Assembly: GCA_022791995.1 (NCBI GenBank)
Contig: JAAWAD010000084.1
Location: forward strand, 1-38,605
DNA length: 38,605 nucleotides
Direction: 5' to 3'
Origin: Lawsonibacter sp.
Lineage (GTDB): Bacteria > Bacillota > Clostridia > Oscillospirales > Oscillospiraceae
Shown: positions 15,968 to 23,348 of the stretch, piece by piece
How positions within the stretch are numbered: the first letter of the stretch is position 1
Layout: the number at the start of each line of letters is the position of its first letter
Program-made: the position numbers and the translations under genes
The notes under the pieces: model-generated
Databases searched by the model: none
Told to the model about the DNA's origin: nothing
What the model saw: only the letters and a program-made list of their open reading frames with translations

Positions 15968-15996
15968 TTGCGCCTGTTTCCCGTTTGTGATATACT
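15968..15996 (+). promoter_or_regulatory. Promoter of the YhhN-like gene
   Basis: TTGCGC (15968-15973), 17 bases, TATACT (15991-15996) preceded by TGA, an extended -10. It stands 25 bases before the TTG start. Confidence 0.65.
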
Positions 15997-16021
15997 CAAA
16001 AGAAAAGAAGAGGCGGTTTTC

Positions 16022-16678
16022 TTGAACAAATACCGGATCCTGGGGCCTGTGCCCCTGTTCCTGACGGTCCAGGGCGTGCTCTGGCTGCGGATTGTATATC
16101 TGGATACATGCCGCGGTGGGGCGGGAGCCACTCTGCTCCGGTATGTGGGGGTTGCTCTGTGCGCCGCCCTGGCCCTGTACGGGGCGTGCCGGGGCGGCGG
16201 GAGGCTTATGGCTGCCGCGCTGGCTCTCACCCTGGCTGCGGACACCTGGCTGGTACTGCTGGACCGGAGCTATCTCTGGGGGGTCTGCCTGTTCTGTGGG
16301 GTGCAGGGGCTGTACCTGGGAAAGATTGCCCGGATCAATGGCGGCAGGACCCTGTGGCCTGTGCGCCTGGGGCTGTCTCTGGGGGTGCTGGCCCTTCTGG
16401 CCGCCCTGGGACAGCTGGACCCGCTGTCCGGCCTCAGCGTGGTCTACTTTGTCAACTTTGCCTGTAATGCGGCTCAAAGCTGGGCCTTGCCCGGGGAGCG
16501 CCTCTTTTCTCTGGGTCTGACCCTGTTTCTGTGCTGCGACGCCTGTGTGGGGGTGTTCAACCGGCCGGCGCTCTTTCCACCGGCCCTTTCCGCCTTTGCC
16601 CAGACAGGGATGTGGCTGTTCTATCTTCCCGGGCAGGTTCTGCTCGCCCTGTCCGGCCTGTCCCGCTCTTCGAGGTGA
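16022..16678 (+). CDS. YhhN/TMEM86-like membrane protein
   Basis: A 218-residue protein with about seven or eight hydrophobic segments. The repeated pattern LAADTWLVLLDRSYLWGVCLFCGVQ (two adjoining parts) and CCDACVGVFN resembles the conserved acidic helices of the YhhN family, whose studied animal member is a lysoplasmalogenase. The match is weak and enzyme activity is not claimed. TTG at 16022 is the likely start, with AAGAGG 8 bases upstream; no ATG is available near the first helix. It opens a tight operon with the next two genes. Confidence 0.55.
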   Translation: MNKYRILGPVPLFLTVQGVLWLRIVYLDTCRGGAGATLLRYVGVALCAALALYGACRGGGRLMAAALALTLAADTWLVLLDRSYLWGVCLFCGVQGLYLGKIARINGGRTLWPVRLGLSLGVLALLAALGQLDPLSGLSVVYFVNFACNAAQSWALPGERLFSLGLTLFLCCDACVGVFNRPALFPPALSAFAQTGMWLFYLPGQVLLALSGLSRSSR

Positions 16679-16684
16679 TGTCCT

Positions 16685-17350
16685 GTGAAATACAGCAAGC
16701 TCCTGTCCGTGGCCCTCTCTCTGCTCACTGCCCTGGTAGTGCTCACTGGCTCGGTGGCCGTTCCCCTTCTGTGCCGCCCCTTCTACTATGCCCACATCGG
16801 ACCCATGGCTTTGGAAGCGTACACCGGGCTGAATGCAGAGGAGATCCGGCAGGCGTTTGACCAGGTGATGGATTTCTGTCTGGGCCTGCGCCCCGATTTT
16901 TCTGCCGGAGTGCTCCGGTGGTCCTATTCCGGGGCCAGTCATTTTGCCGATGTGCGGGTTCTGTTCCTGCTGGATTTGGGAGTGCTGGCGCTGTCTCTTC
17001 TGGCGTTGGCCGCGGTTCTAGTCCTCAGCCGGCGGAGGGGGCTTCTCCCCTGGCGCTTCCGGGGCCATGGGCCCGGCTTCTGGGGGGCGGCGGGCCTGGG
17101 GACTGCCTTTTTGGGTGTGGGAGGTCTGGCGGTCCTGGATTTCGACAGGGCCTTCACAGTATTTCACGCCCTGTTTTTCCCGGGGAAAGACAACTGGCTC
17201 TTTGACTGGCGGGAGGATCCGGTGATCCTGATTCTTCCCCAGGAATTTTTCCGTAACTGTGCCCTTTTGATTTTGGTTCTGCTGCTGGTGTGGTGCGGCG
17301 CGCTGGTTGCCGCCGATCTGCTTCTGGGACGAAAGCCGAGGTGTGTGTAA
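16685..17350 (+). CDS. TIGR01906 family integral membrane protein
   Basis: A 221-residue protein with a first helix at about 5-30, a long outside loop, two central helices, and a last helix near 195-215. The loop motifs FYYAHIGP, LNAEEIRQAFDQVMDFCLG and FSGASHFADVR-like YSGASHFADVR, plus REDPVILILPQEFFRNCALL near the C-terminus, match TIGR01906, a Firmicutes family of unknown function. GTG start with GAGGTGAT upstream, 6 bases after the previous stop. Confidence 0.75.
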   Translation: MKYSKLLSVALSLLTALVVLTGSVAVPLLCRPFYYAHIGPMALEAYTGLNAEEIRQAFDQVMDFCLGLRPDFSAGVLRWSYSGASHFADVRVLFLLDLGVLALSLLALAAVLVLSRRRGLLPWRFRGHGPGFWGAAGLGTAFLGVGGLAVLDFDRAFTVFHALFFPGKDNWLFDWREDPVILILPQEFFRNCALLILVLLLVWCGALVAADLLLGRKPRCV

Positions 17351-17352
17351 AC

Positions 17353-18141
17353 ATGGTGCTTCTGCTCTGCTGTCTGACCACCTTTGCCGCCTGCCTGTTG
17401 GGCACCGTCTGTGGCATGGGGGGCGGCATCATCATCAAGCCGGTGCTGGACGCTTTGGGTGTGATGTCGGTGCCCACCATCACCTTTTTGTCGGGCTGCA
17501 CGGTGATTTCCATGTCCTGCTGGAGTGTGGGGAAGACTCTCCTCCGCCGGGAGGCGGCCATTGACCTGCACACCACCGCCGTTCTGGCGGTGGGAGCGGC
17601 GGTGGGGGGCCTGCTGGGAAAGCAGGTGTATACCACGGTGGCGGCCTGTTTCGCTGACCCCAACACCGCCGGCGGAGTCCAGGCCTGCCTCCTCTTTGCG
17701 GCTACAGCGGCTACGCTTCTGTATACCGTGAATAAGGAGCGCATCGCCTCCAAACAGGTCACGTCTCCCGCCGCCTGCGCGGTCATCGGCCTGCTGCTGG
17801 GAATGCTGGGGTCCTTTCTGGGCATTGGCGGTGGGCCCTTCAATGTGGCGGTGCTGTACTATTTCTTTTCCATGCCCGCCAAAAAGGCGGCCCAGAACAG
17901 CCTGTTCATCGTCCTGTTCAGCCAGCTTACCAGCACGCTGAAAACCGTCCTCTTCGATACAATCCCCCCCTTCCAGGGGGCTGTTCTGGTGGGGATGGTG
18001 CTGTTGGGCATTGTGGGAAGCGAGGCGGGGCGGAGAGTCAATCAGAAGATTGACAACCGGCAGGCGACCCTTTGCCTGGAGGGGGCCATGGTTTTGATTT
18101 TGGGCGTAAATCTCTATAATATCGTGAAATTTTTGGGATAG
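17353..18141 (+). CDS. TauE/SafE family sulfite or sulfonate permease
   Basis: A membrane transporter of 262 residues with the two-fold repeat of this family: CGMGGGIIIKPVLDALGV near the N-terminus and FLGIGGGPFNVAVLYYF in the middle, each beginning a half of about four helices. Family members move sulfite, sulfoacetate or related small organic anions. The ATG at 17353 is 2 bases after the TIGR01906 stop. The next gene encodes a sulfite-reductase-like protein, which supports a sulfur anion as substrate, but this is inference. Confidence 0.85.
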   Translation: MVLLLCCLTTFAACLLGTVCGMGGGIIIKPVLDALGVMSVPTITFLSGCTVISMSCWSVGKTLLRREAAIDLHTTAVLAVGAAVGGLLGKQVYTTVAACFADPNTAGGVQACLLFAATAATLLYTVNKERIASKQVTSPAACAVIGLLLGMLGSFLGIGGGPFNVAVLYYFFSMPAKKAAQNSLFIVLFSQLTSTLKTVLFDTIPPFQGAVLVGMVLLGIVGSEAGRRVNQKIDNRQATLCLEGAMVLILGVNLYNIVKFLG

Positions 18142-18210
18142 CGGATTGGTTTTCACGGCCTGAGTGGAGAAGAGCCTATCAAACAGATCAATTTGTGGGG
18201 AGGAAAAACT

Positions 18211-19566
18211 ATGTTGAAGGAAAAAGCGGCATACTATTATGGCACCTTGGGGAAGAACTGCGCCGAGGGTATCCTGCTGGCGGCCAATGAGGTGTACACG
18301 CTGGGGCTGACCGATCAGGAGGTCCAGCTGTTCGCCGGTTTTGGGCGGGGGATGGGCTGCGGCAGCACCTGCGGGGGACTGTCCGGGGCCATTGGAGTGC
18401 TCAGCCGGATGTACGGCGGCCGGGAGGACTTCCGGGATCTGTGTGGGGCCTTCGTGTCCAGGTTTAAGGACGCCTTGGACTGCGGCACCATTGACTGCGG
18501 CCCTCTGGCCGCCCGGTATAAGACAGAGACCGCTCGGTGTGTCGCGGCGGTGGAGCGGACCGCCCAGGCCCTGGAGGAGTATATCGACCAGCTGGAGGGC
18601 CGGGCCTCTGTTCCGGCGGGGGAGGGCTGTACCCTGCGCCCCGAGGACATCAAGCGGGTGAAGGGGATGGGCTTCCTCCACCACAAGGGAACCAACAAGT
18701 TCAACGGCCGCATCATCACCCGGAACGGCCGCATCACCACCGAGGAGGCGGAGGCCATCAATCGAGCCGCCAAGCTTTATGGCGACGGTCACATGATGTT
18801 CACCACCCGCCTGACGGTGGAGGTGTCCGGCATCGACTATAAGGACATCGACGCCTTCCGGGCAGAGGTGGGCAAGGCAGGTCTGGAGACCGGGGGCACC
18901 GGCAGCAAGGTGCGCCCAGTGGTGTCCTGTAAGGGAACCACCTGCCAGTATGGACTGTACGATACCTACAGCCTGAGTGAGGAGATCCACGAGCGGTTCT
19001 TCAAGGGGTACGCCGATGTATCCCTGCCCCATAAGTTCAAGATTGCCCTGGGGGGCTGCCCCAATAACTGCGTCAAGCCCAATCTGAACGATCTGGGCAT
19101 CATCGGCGCCCGGGTACCCGGGTATGACCCGGAGCAGTGCCGGGGCTGCAAAAAGTGCCAGCTGGAGGCCTCCTGTCCGGTAAAGGCCGCAAGGTTGGTG
19201 GATGGCAAGCTGGTGATTGATCCTGAGCTGTGCAACAGCTGTGGCCGGTGCATTACCAAGTGCCCCTTCCACTGCAACGACGACGGTACTTACGGCTGGC
19301 GGGTGTTTGTCGGCGGCCGCTGGGGCAAGCGAGTGGCCCGCGGTCAGCCCCTGGAAAAGGTCTTTACCGACAAGCGCGAGCTGCTGGACGTGGTGGAGAA
19401 GGCCATCCTCCTGTTCCGGTCAGAGGGACAGTCTGGAGAGCGCTTTGCCGATACCATCCAGCGCATCGGTTTTGACAAGGTCCAGGCGATGCTTCTGGGA
19501 GACGAGCTGTTGAAACGCAAAAACGAGATCCTCGGCCGGAATGTGGTGGGCGGCGCCACCTGCTGA
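18211..19566 (+). CDS. C_GCAxxG_C_C domain fused to a sulfite reductase-like Fe-S protein
   Basis: A 451-residue redox protein. Residues 1-130 match the C_GCAxxG_C_C family (KNCAEGILLAANEV, GMGCGSTCGGLSGAIG, DCGTIDC). From about 150 a nitrite/sulfite reductase core follows, with MFTTRLTVEVSGI, then cysteines in VSCKGTTCQYG (about 239-244) and GGCPNNCVKPN (about 283-287), the likely siroheme/[4Fe-4S] ligands; the first pair is spaced by four residues. A two-cluster ferredoxin segment follows (CRGCKKCQLEASCP near 310, CNSCGRCITKCPFHC near 340). GGGGAGG precedes the ATG. Probable function is reduction of sulfite or a related anion in the cytoplasm; electron donor unknown. The fusion order is unusual. 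Confidence 0.85.
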   Translation: MLKEKAAYYYGTLGKNCAEGILLAANEVYTLGLTDQEVQLFAGFGRGMGCGSTCGGLSGAIGVLSRMYGGREDFRDLCGAFVSRFKDALDCGTIDCGPLAARYKTETARCVAAVERTAQALEEYIDQLEGRASVPAGEGCTLRPEDIKRVKGMGFLHHKGTNKFNGRIITRNGRITTEEAEAINRAAKLYGDGHMMFTTRLTVEVSGIDYKDIDAFRAEVGKAGLETGGTGSKVRPVVSCKGTTCQYGLYDTYSLSEEIHERFFKGYADVSLPHKFKIALGGCPNNCVKPNLNDLGIIGARVPGYDPEQCRGCKKCQLEASCPVKAARLVDGKLVIDPELCNSCGRCITKCPFHCNDDGTYGWRVFVGGRWGKRVARGQPLEKVFTDKRELLDVVEKAILLFRSEGQSGERFADTIQRIGFDKVQAMLLGDELLKRKNEILGRNVVGGATC

Positions 19567-19577
19567 GGAGAGCGGGA

Positions 19578-19615
19578 ACGCCTGCCCTTTGCAGGGACAG
19601 GCGTCCCTGTCCTGC
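19578..19615 (+). other. Two overlapping alternative hairpins before nth
   Basis: Hairpin 1 pairs ACGCCTG+CCC (19578-19587) with GGG+CAGGCGT (19594-19604). Hairpin 2 pairs GCAGGGACAGG (19591-19601, one bulged G) with CCTGTCCTGC (19606-19615). They share 19591-19604, so only one can form. A modest TATTTT follows hairpin 2. It may be a terminator between the sulfite-reductase-like gene and nth, or an attenuator. Confidence 0.4.
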
Positions 19616-19636
19616 TGTATTTTGAGGTGATGTGTT

Positions 19637-20284
19637 GTGAGAAAGACCGCGGAAGAGGTGCGCTCCATTGTCCAGGCCCTGAAGGAGCTGTACCCCCAGG
19701 GAATCTGTTCTCTAGAGTATCAGAAGGACTATGAGCTGCTGTTCTCCGTCCGGCTGGCGGCCCAGTGTACCGATGAGCGGGTGAATAAGGTGACCCCCGC
19801 CCTCTACGCCCGCTTCCCCACTCTGGAGGCCCTGGCCAACGCCGACATCTCCGAGGTGGAGGAGTACATACACTCCACTGGCTTTTTCCGGGCCAAGGCC
19901 AAGGATATTGTACTGGCTTCCCAGATGCTGCTCCGGGAGTACGGCGGAAAGGTCCCGGATACCATGGACGACCTGCTGAAGCTGCCCGGGGTGGGCCGTA
20001 AGACTGCCAACCTGATTCTGGGGGATGTGTACCATGTGCCCGGAGTGGTGGTGGCCGATACCCACTGCATCCGTATCTCCGGGCTGCTGGGCCTCACGGA
20101 CGGCTCCAAGGATCCCGGGAAAGTGGAGCAGCAGCTGCGGGCCGTCCTGCCCCCGGAGGAGTCCAACGACTTCTGCCACCGGTTGGTGCTCCATGGCCGG
20201 GCGGTGTGCGTTGCCCGCCGGCCCCAGTGTCAGGAATGCCCCCTGCGCCCCTGGTGCGACTACTTTGCAAAAAACGGTACGTAA
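19637..20284 (+). CDS. nth: Endonuclease III
   Basis: A DNA glycosylase/AP-lyase for oxidised pyrimidines. The 215 residues include LFSVRLAAQCTDERVN, the helix-hairpin-helix LPGVGRKTANLIL with the catalytic Lys, the catalytic Asp in VVADTHCIRIS, and a C-terminal [4Fe-4S] site C-X6-C-X2-C-X5-C (CVARRPQCQECPLRPWC). GTG start with GAGGTGAT 7 bases upstream. A good terminator follows. Confidence 0.95.
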   Translation: MRKTAEEVRSIVQALKELYPQGICSLEYQKDYELLFSVRLAAQCTDERVNKVTPALYARFPTLEALANADISEVEEYIHSTGFFRAKAKDIVLASQMLLREYGGKVPDTMDDLLKLPGVGRKTANLILGDVYHVPGVVVADTHCIRISGLLGLTDGSKDPGKVEQQLRAVLPPEESNDFCHRLVLHGRAVCVARRPQCQECPLRPWCDYFAKNGT

Positions 20285-20332
20285 CAGGAACACACCAAAA
20301 GGGGCCTTGCACGGGGGAGCTGTCCCGGCGAG

Positions 20333-20360
20333 AGAGCGGAGGGAGTGCCTCCGCTCTTTT
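20333..20360 (+). terminator. nth terminator
   Basis: AGAGCGGAGG (20333-20342), loop GAGTG, CCTCCGCTCT (20348-20357), then TTT. A perfect 10-bp stem. Confidence 0.85.
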
Positions 20361-20371
20361 GCACCTTGGAA

Positions 20372-20390
20372 TTTATCGAAAAACGATAAA
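20372..20390 (+). promoter_or_regulatory. Palindromic operator candidate
   Basis: TTTATCG-AAAAA-CGATAAA is a perfect 7+5+7 palindrome 6 bases upstream of the -35 of the DUF2975/HTH operon. The small HTH protein in the same operon is the obvious candidate to bind it. Confidence 0.55.
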
Positions 20391-20396
20391 AATATA

Positions 20397-20425
20397 TTGA
20401 CAATCATTTTTTGCTGTGGTAAGAT
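20397..20425 (+). promoter_or_regulatory. Strong promoter of the DUF2975/HTH operon
   Basis: Consensus TTGACA (20397-20402), 17 bases, TAAGAT (20420-20425) preceded by TGG. This is one of the best promoters in the window. Confidence 0.8.
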
Positions 20426-20452
20426 GTAGTCAAAAAGGAAGGAGTGGGCACG

Positions 20453-21058
20453 ATGGAAAAGAATGCGGTACAGCGTCTGGCCAGACTTCTGCGCGTTATG
20501 GTTTCGGTATTGATTGTATGCAACGGGGTTGGCCTGTTTTTTGTGCCTGCCATGACGCACACATCCCCCTGGGAGTTTTTTCCCTACCTGGAGAATAACC
20601 TTTTGACCTTTTTCCATGCCCGCCCTCTGGGGGAGGACGATATTTTTATCCCATCGGTGTTCTATGTCCTGGCCTGTTGGGGAGAAGTCCTGACACATCC
20701 GTGGAGCAATGTGGTCTGGCTGCTTTACACTGGTTTCTTGTTTTTCTGCGGCTGCTGTTCCCTCATCATCCTCCGTCAGGCACGGCGTATTCTGGATACC
20801 GTTCTGGAGGGCAACCCCTTTCAGATGTCGAACGCCCGCAGCATGAAGCGGGCGGCGGTATGCTGTTGGTGCATCTCCGCCTTAGCCCTAGTGCGGCTGA
20901 TTGGCGAGCTGTTCCGGCACAAAAGCACCGCGCCGCTGTATACCTATAACACCCTGTTCGTTGTGGTCTTCTACATGGGCGGCCTGCTGTTTCTGGTTAT
21001 GTCCGCTCTGTTCCGCCAGGCGGCGGAGCTGAAGGAGGACCAGGATCTGACGATTTAG
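20453..21058 (+). CDS. DUF2975 family membrane protein
   Basis: A 201-residue protein with four hydrophobic segments (about 12-34, 70-102, 128-148, 163-185). The central RQARRILDTVLEGNPFQMSNARSMKRAAVCC, read as adjoining parts, is the DUF2975 signature (a G-NPF-  motif between helices 2 and 3). Such proteins are usually encoded just upstream of a YozG-type HTH protein, as here. Function unknown. The ATG at 20453 has AAGGAG about 8 bases upstream. Confidence 0.8.
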   Translation: MEKNAVQRLARLLRVMVSVLIVCNGVGLFFVPAMTHTSPWEFFPYLENNLLTFFHARPLGEDDIFIPSVFYVLACWGEVLTHPWSNVVWLLYTGFLFFCGCCSLIILRQARRILDTVLEGNPFQMSNARSMKRAAVCCWCISALALVRLIGELFRHKSTAPLYTYNTLFVVVFYMGGLLFLVMSALFRQAAELKEDQDLTI

Positions 21059-21068
21059 GGGGTGGCGT

Positions 21069-21290
21069 ATGGCGATTGTAGTCAATCTGGACGTGATGAT
21101 GGCCAAGCGGAAGATGTCCCTGGGGGAGCTGGCCCAGCGGGTGGATATCACGATGGCAAATCTGTCTATTCTAAAGAACAACAAGGCCAGAGCGGTGCGG
21201 TTTTCCACCCTGGAGGCCATCTGTGCTGCGCTGGACTGTCAGCCGGGGGACATTCTGGAATTTGTTTCCGACAAGGAGGAGAAACCATGA
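21069..21290 (+). CDS. Small Cro/CI-type HTH regulator (YozG-like)
   Basis: A 73-residue single-domain DNA-binding protein. MAKRKMSLGELAQRVDIT and MANLSILKNNKARAVRF form the helix-turn-helix and recognition helix, followed by TLEAICAALDCQPGDIL. It matches the HTH_26 / YozG type that pairs with DUF2975. It probably regulates its own operon through the 20372-20390 palindrome. The stop overlaps the next start (ATGA). Confidence 0.88.
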   Translation: MAIVVNLDVMMAKRKMSLGELAQRVDITMANLSILKNNKARAVRFSTLEAICAALDCQPGDILEFVSDKEEKP

Positions 21291-21424
21291 GAGATGGAAA
21301 ATGGAGGGCGCTGCTGTCCGCTCTCTTCTGGCGGTCCATGCTGGTTCTGGCGGTGCTGCTTTTGCTCTGTGTCGCTGTCTGGGTCGCGGTGGACCTCTTC
21401 TTTTCCACGGGGTGGCGTGTATGA
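21287..21424 (+). CDS. 45-residue single-pass membrane protein
   Basis: A short gene overlapping both neighbours by ATGA junctions. The product has a basic N-terminus (MRDGKWR), one helix (about 8-39, rich in Leu/Val/Ala) and a short outside tail. I do not recognise it. The tight coupling on both sides supports translation. Confidence 0.6.
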   Translation: MRDGKWRALLSALFWRSMLVLAVLLLLCVAVWVAVDLFFSTGWRV

Positions 21425-21801
21425 CACGGGGAGCGCTTCACCTGAAAAGGGCCCTGGCCGCTCTGGCGATTGGAGGGATCCTCCTCAGTACGCCCCTGGT
21501 GCCAGGGCTTATGGCCTTCTGGTGTGACGGTCGGTCGGTGCTGGAGATTTTCTTCGATCCCAGTGGAGACGGTCTGTTTTGGGGTTTCGTCGTCTTTTTG
21601 GGGGCGTATCTCTATGTGTTCCAGGACCCGACCACCCCGGTTGCAACAGGCAGCTTCCTGCTGTGGGGCGGGGAGATCGCCACCATTCTTTTTCTGTGGC
21701 GGGTCCGGCAGCGTCTGGGTCAGCAGCTGGAGAAGCAGACTGGCTGGTGGGACGAGGCCGGTCTGGGGCAGGCGAATGAGCGGGAAGGGAGGAAATCCTG
21801 A
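21421..21801 (+). CDS. Unrecognised 126-residue membrane protein
   Basis: Two or three hydrophobic segments (about 10-32, 50-67 and 76-93) are followed by a charged C-terminal tail with VRQRLGQQLEKQTGWWDEAG. The layout loosely resembles a shortened DUF2975 protein but without the NPF motif, so no family is assigned. It overlaps the 45-residue gene by 4 bases and is followed by GGGAGG 1 base before its stop region. Confidence 0.6.
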   Translation: MTRGALHLKRALAALAIGGILLSTPLVPGLMAFWCDGRSVLEIFFDPSGDGLFWGFVVFLGAYLYVFQDPTTPVATGSFLLWGGEIATILFLWRVRQRLGQQLEKQTGWWDEAGLGQANEREGRKS

Positions 21802-21802
21802 T

Positions 21803-22204
21803 ATGGGCAGGCTGAGCAGGCATAAAAAAGCGGTGCTGGCACTGGCACTGGCGGCGTTAGCTCTGGGAATGTGGTGGCACTATGACCACCGCTTCACCCC
21901 GGAGCGCTGGCAGGAGGCGGGGGCGGCTCACCGGGGCAAGCTTCTCCAAAGCCTTCTGCGGCAGTATGACCTGGTGGGCATGTCCCGGGAAGAGGTGGAG
22001 GTCCTGCTGGGGCCGGACCAGGAGGGCGAGCAGTGGGCGGAATGGCTGAACGTCAGCCGTGATCCGTTCCGGGATCCGACGCGGGAGGGGACCTTTCTCT
22101 ACCCGGAGCTGGTCTACCCCGCTTATGGCCAGGGGTGGCCGAAATATCTGGAGCTGACCCTGGTCGATGGCCAGGTGGCCCATGTGAGGATTGCCTTGGG
22201 ATAG
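21803..22204 (+). CDS. Unrecognised 133-residue membrane-anchored protein
   Basis: One N-terminal helix (about 9-24) anchors an exported domain. LLRQYDLVGMSREEVEVLLGPDQ resembles the SmpA/BamE-type repeat found in many small secreted proteins, in which a GM..EEV..LLG helix precedes a beta sheet. No lipobox. Start ATG at 21803 with GGGAGGAAAT upstream, 1 base after the previous stop. Confidence 0.6.
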   Translation: MGRLSRHKKAVLALALAALALGMWWHYDHRFTPERWQEAGAAHRGKLLQSLLRQYDLVGMSREEVEVLLGPDQEGEQWAEWLNVSRDPFRDPTREGTFLYPELVYPAYGQGWPKYLELTLVDGQVAHVRIALG

Positions 22205-22215
22205 GGGGGGATGGA

Positions 22216-22734
22216 ATGGATTGGTTTACATGTTTGATCCTAGGCGGGCTGGCCATACTGTGTGGCGGCGTGCTGCTCTGTCTGCACTGTCTTCTGTTCG
22301 GGAGGGGGCGGTCCCGCCGGCAGCTGGCCTGGCTGACCCTGGCTCTGGGAGGTGTGCTGCTGGTGCAGTACGGCGGCGGGGCGGTGTTGGCCCGGTATGG
22401 GCTGGGCTGGCGGGCCCTGCCCGAGCTGTTCTTGACGCTGGCTGGGGGGCTGCTTGTGCCGGCTGTGCTGGCCAAGAGCAGTCGGATGATTTGGGAGCTC
22501 CCCGGAGAAGAGGAGGCCGCCGCTGCCTTGGGCAGCCTGTGTGGGGCGCTGGCCATTGTGGCCGTCCTGGGCTGGGGGGCGCTGGGGCTGCTCTTTGGCT
22601 CCTGGACCGACCGGGTATCTGAGTGGGAGGGGCAGAAGGTTGTGCTCCAGGACGCTGGAATTTTTCGGATCACCGGTTATCGCTATGTGAACGCCCTGGT
22701 CCATGGGGAGGAGCTGTTTACCTGGAAGGACTGA
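22216..22734 (+). CDS. Unrecognised 172-residue membrane protein
   Basis: About four hydrophobic segments (4-28, 37-57, 72-90 and 110-128) and a soluble C-terminal part ending in FRITGYRYVNALVHGEELFTW. No family recognised. ATG at 22216 follows GGGGGGATGG. It is the last gene of the DUF2975/HTH transcript and is followed by a terminator shared with nrdR's 3' end. Confidence 0.6.
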   Translation: MDWFTCLILGGLAILCGGVLLCLHCLLFGRGRSRRQLAWLTLALGGVLLVQYGGGAVLARYGLGWRALPELFLTLAGGLLVPAVLAKSSRMIWELPGEEEAAAALGSLCGALAIVAVLGWGALGLLFGSWTDRVSEWEGQKVVLQDAGIFRITGYRYVNALVHGEELFTWKD

Positions 22735-22746
22735 GGCAAACAAAAT

Positions 22747-22784
22747 GGGACAGATATCCAGCTGGATTTCTGTCCCTGATTTTT
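22747..22784 (+). terminator. Terminator of the DUF2975/HTH operon
   Basis: GGGACAGA (22747-22754) pairs with TCTGTCCC (22769-22776); inside, ATCCA/TGGAT extends the stem past one mismatch. TGATTTTT follows, reaching the nrdR stop codon on the other strand. Confidence 0.8.
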
Positions 22785-23238
22785 ACTTATCCTGAAGCAG
22801 CTTGGAAAGCTCGTCCATAAAGGTGTTGATGTCCTTGAACTGGCGGTATACGGAGGCGAAGCGCACATAGGCAACCTCGTCCACCTTTTTCAGACCGTCC
22901 ATCACCAGCTCGCCGATTTGGGTGGAGGGTACCTCCCGTTCCAGGCGGCTCTGGAGGCACTGCTCGATTTCAGAAACCATTGCCTCCAGGTCGTGGTAGG
23001 CCACCGGCCGTTTTTCGCAGGCCCGAATCAGCCCGCTCATAATTTTGTTCCGATCGAAGCTCTGGCAGCTGCCGTCCCGCTTGACTACCATCAGCGGCAG
23101 GCTCTCCATGGTCTCGTAGGTGGTAAAGCGCCTGTGGCAGGACAGACACTCCCGGCGGCGGCGGATGCTGGCTCCCTCATCCGCGGGGCGGGAATCCACA
23201 ACCTTACTCTCCGGGTGGGCACAGTACGGGCATTTCAT
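22783..23238 (-). CDS. nrdR: Transcriptional repressor NrdR
   Basis: Represses ribonucleotide reductase genes when dATP is high. The 151 residues have the zinc ribbon [18 protein letters not shown]...[13 protein letters not shown] and then an ATP-cone domain ([33 protein letters not shown] in two parts). The ATG at 23238 is chosen because AGGAGG lies 7 bases upstream and the family begins MKCPYC. No nrd genes are in the window. Confidence 0.95.
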   Translation of the reverse strand: MKCPYCAHPESKVVDSRPADEGASIRRRRECLSCHRRFTTYETMESLPLMVVKRDGSCQSFDRNKIMSGLIRACEKRPVAYHDLEAMVSEIEQCLQSRLEREVPSTQIGELVMDGLKKVDEVAYVRFASVYRQFKDINTFMDELSKLLQDK

Positions 23239-23287
23239 GAGACGCACCTCCTGATATAGTCCAGCGGAAGACATTGGCTTTGCCACT

Positions 23288-23316
23288 ATTGTACCACAAA
23301 GTACGGAGTTTGTCTA
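23288..23316 (-). promoter_or_regulatory. nrdR promoter
   Basis: On the minus strand TAGACA (23311-23316), 17 bases, TACAAT (23288-23293) preceded by TGG. Confidence 0.6.
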
Positions 23317-23348
23317 AGCTTATTTTCCGAAGAGATTGAGTTGAACGT

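Noticed and set aside
17164-19272. Open frame of 702 codons on the minus strand
   Set aside because: It runs antisense across parts of three recognised genes (TIGR01906, TauE/SafE, sulfite-reductase-like) and has no family features.
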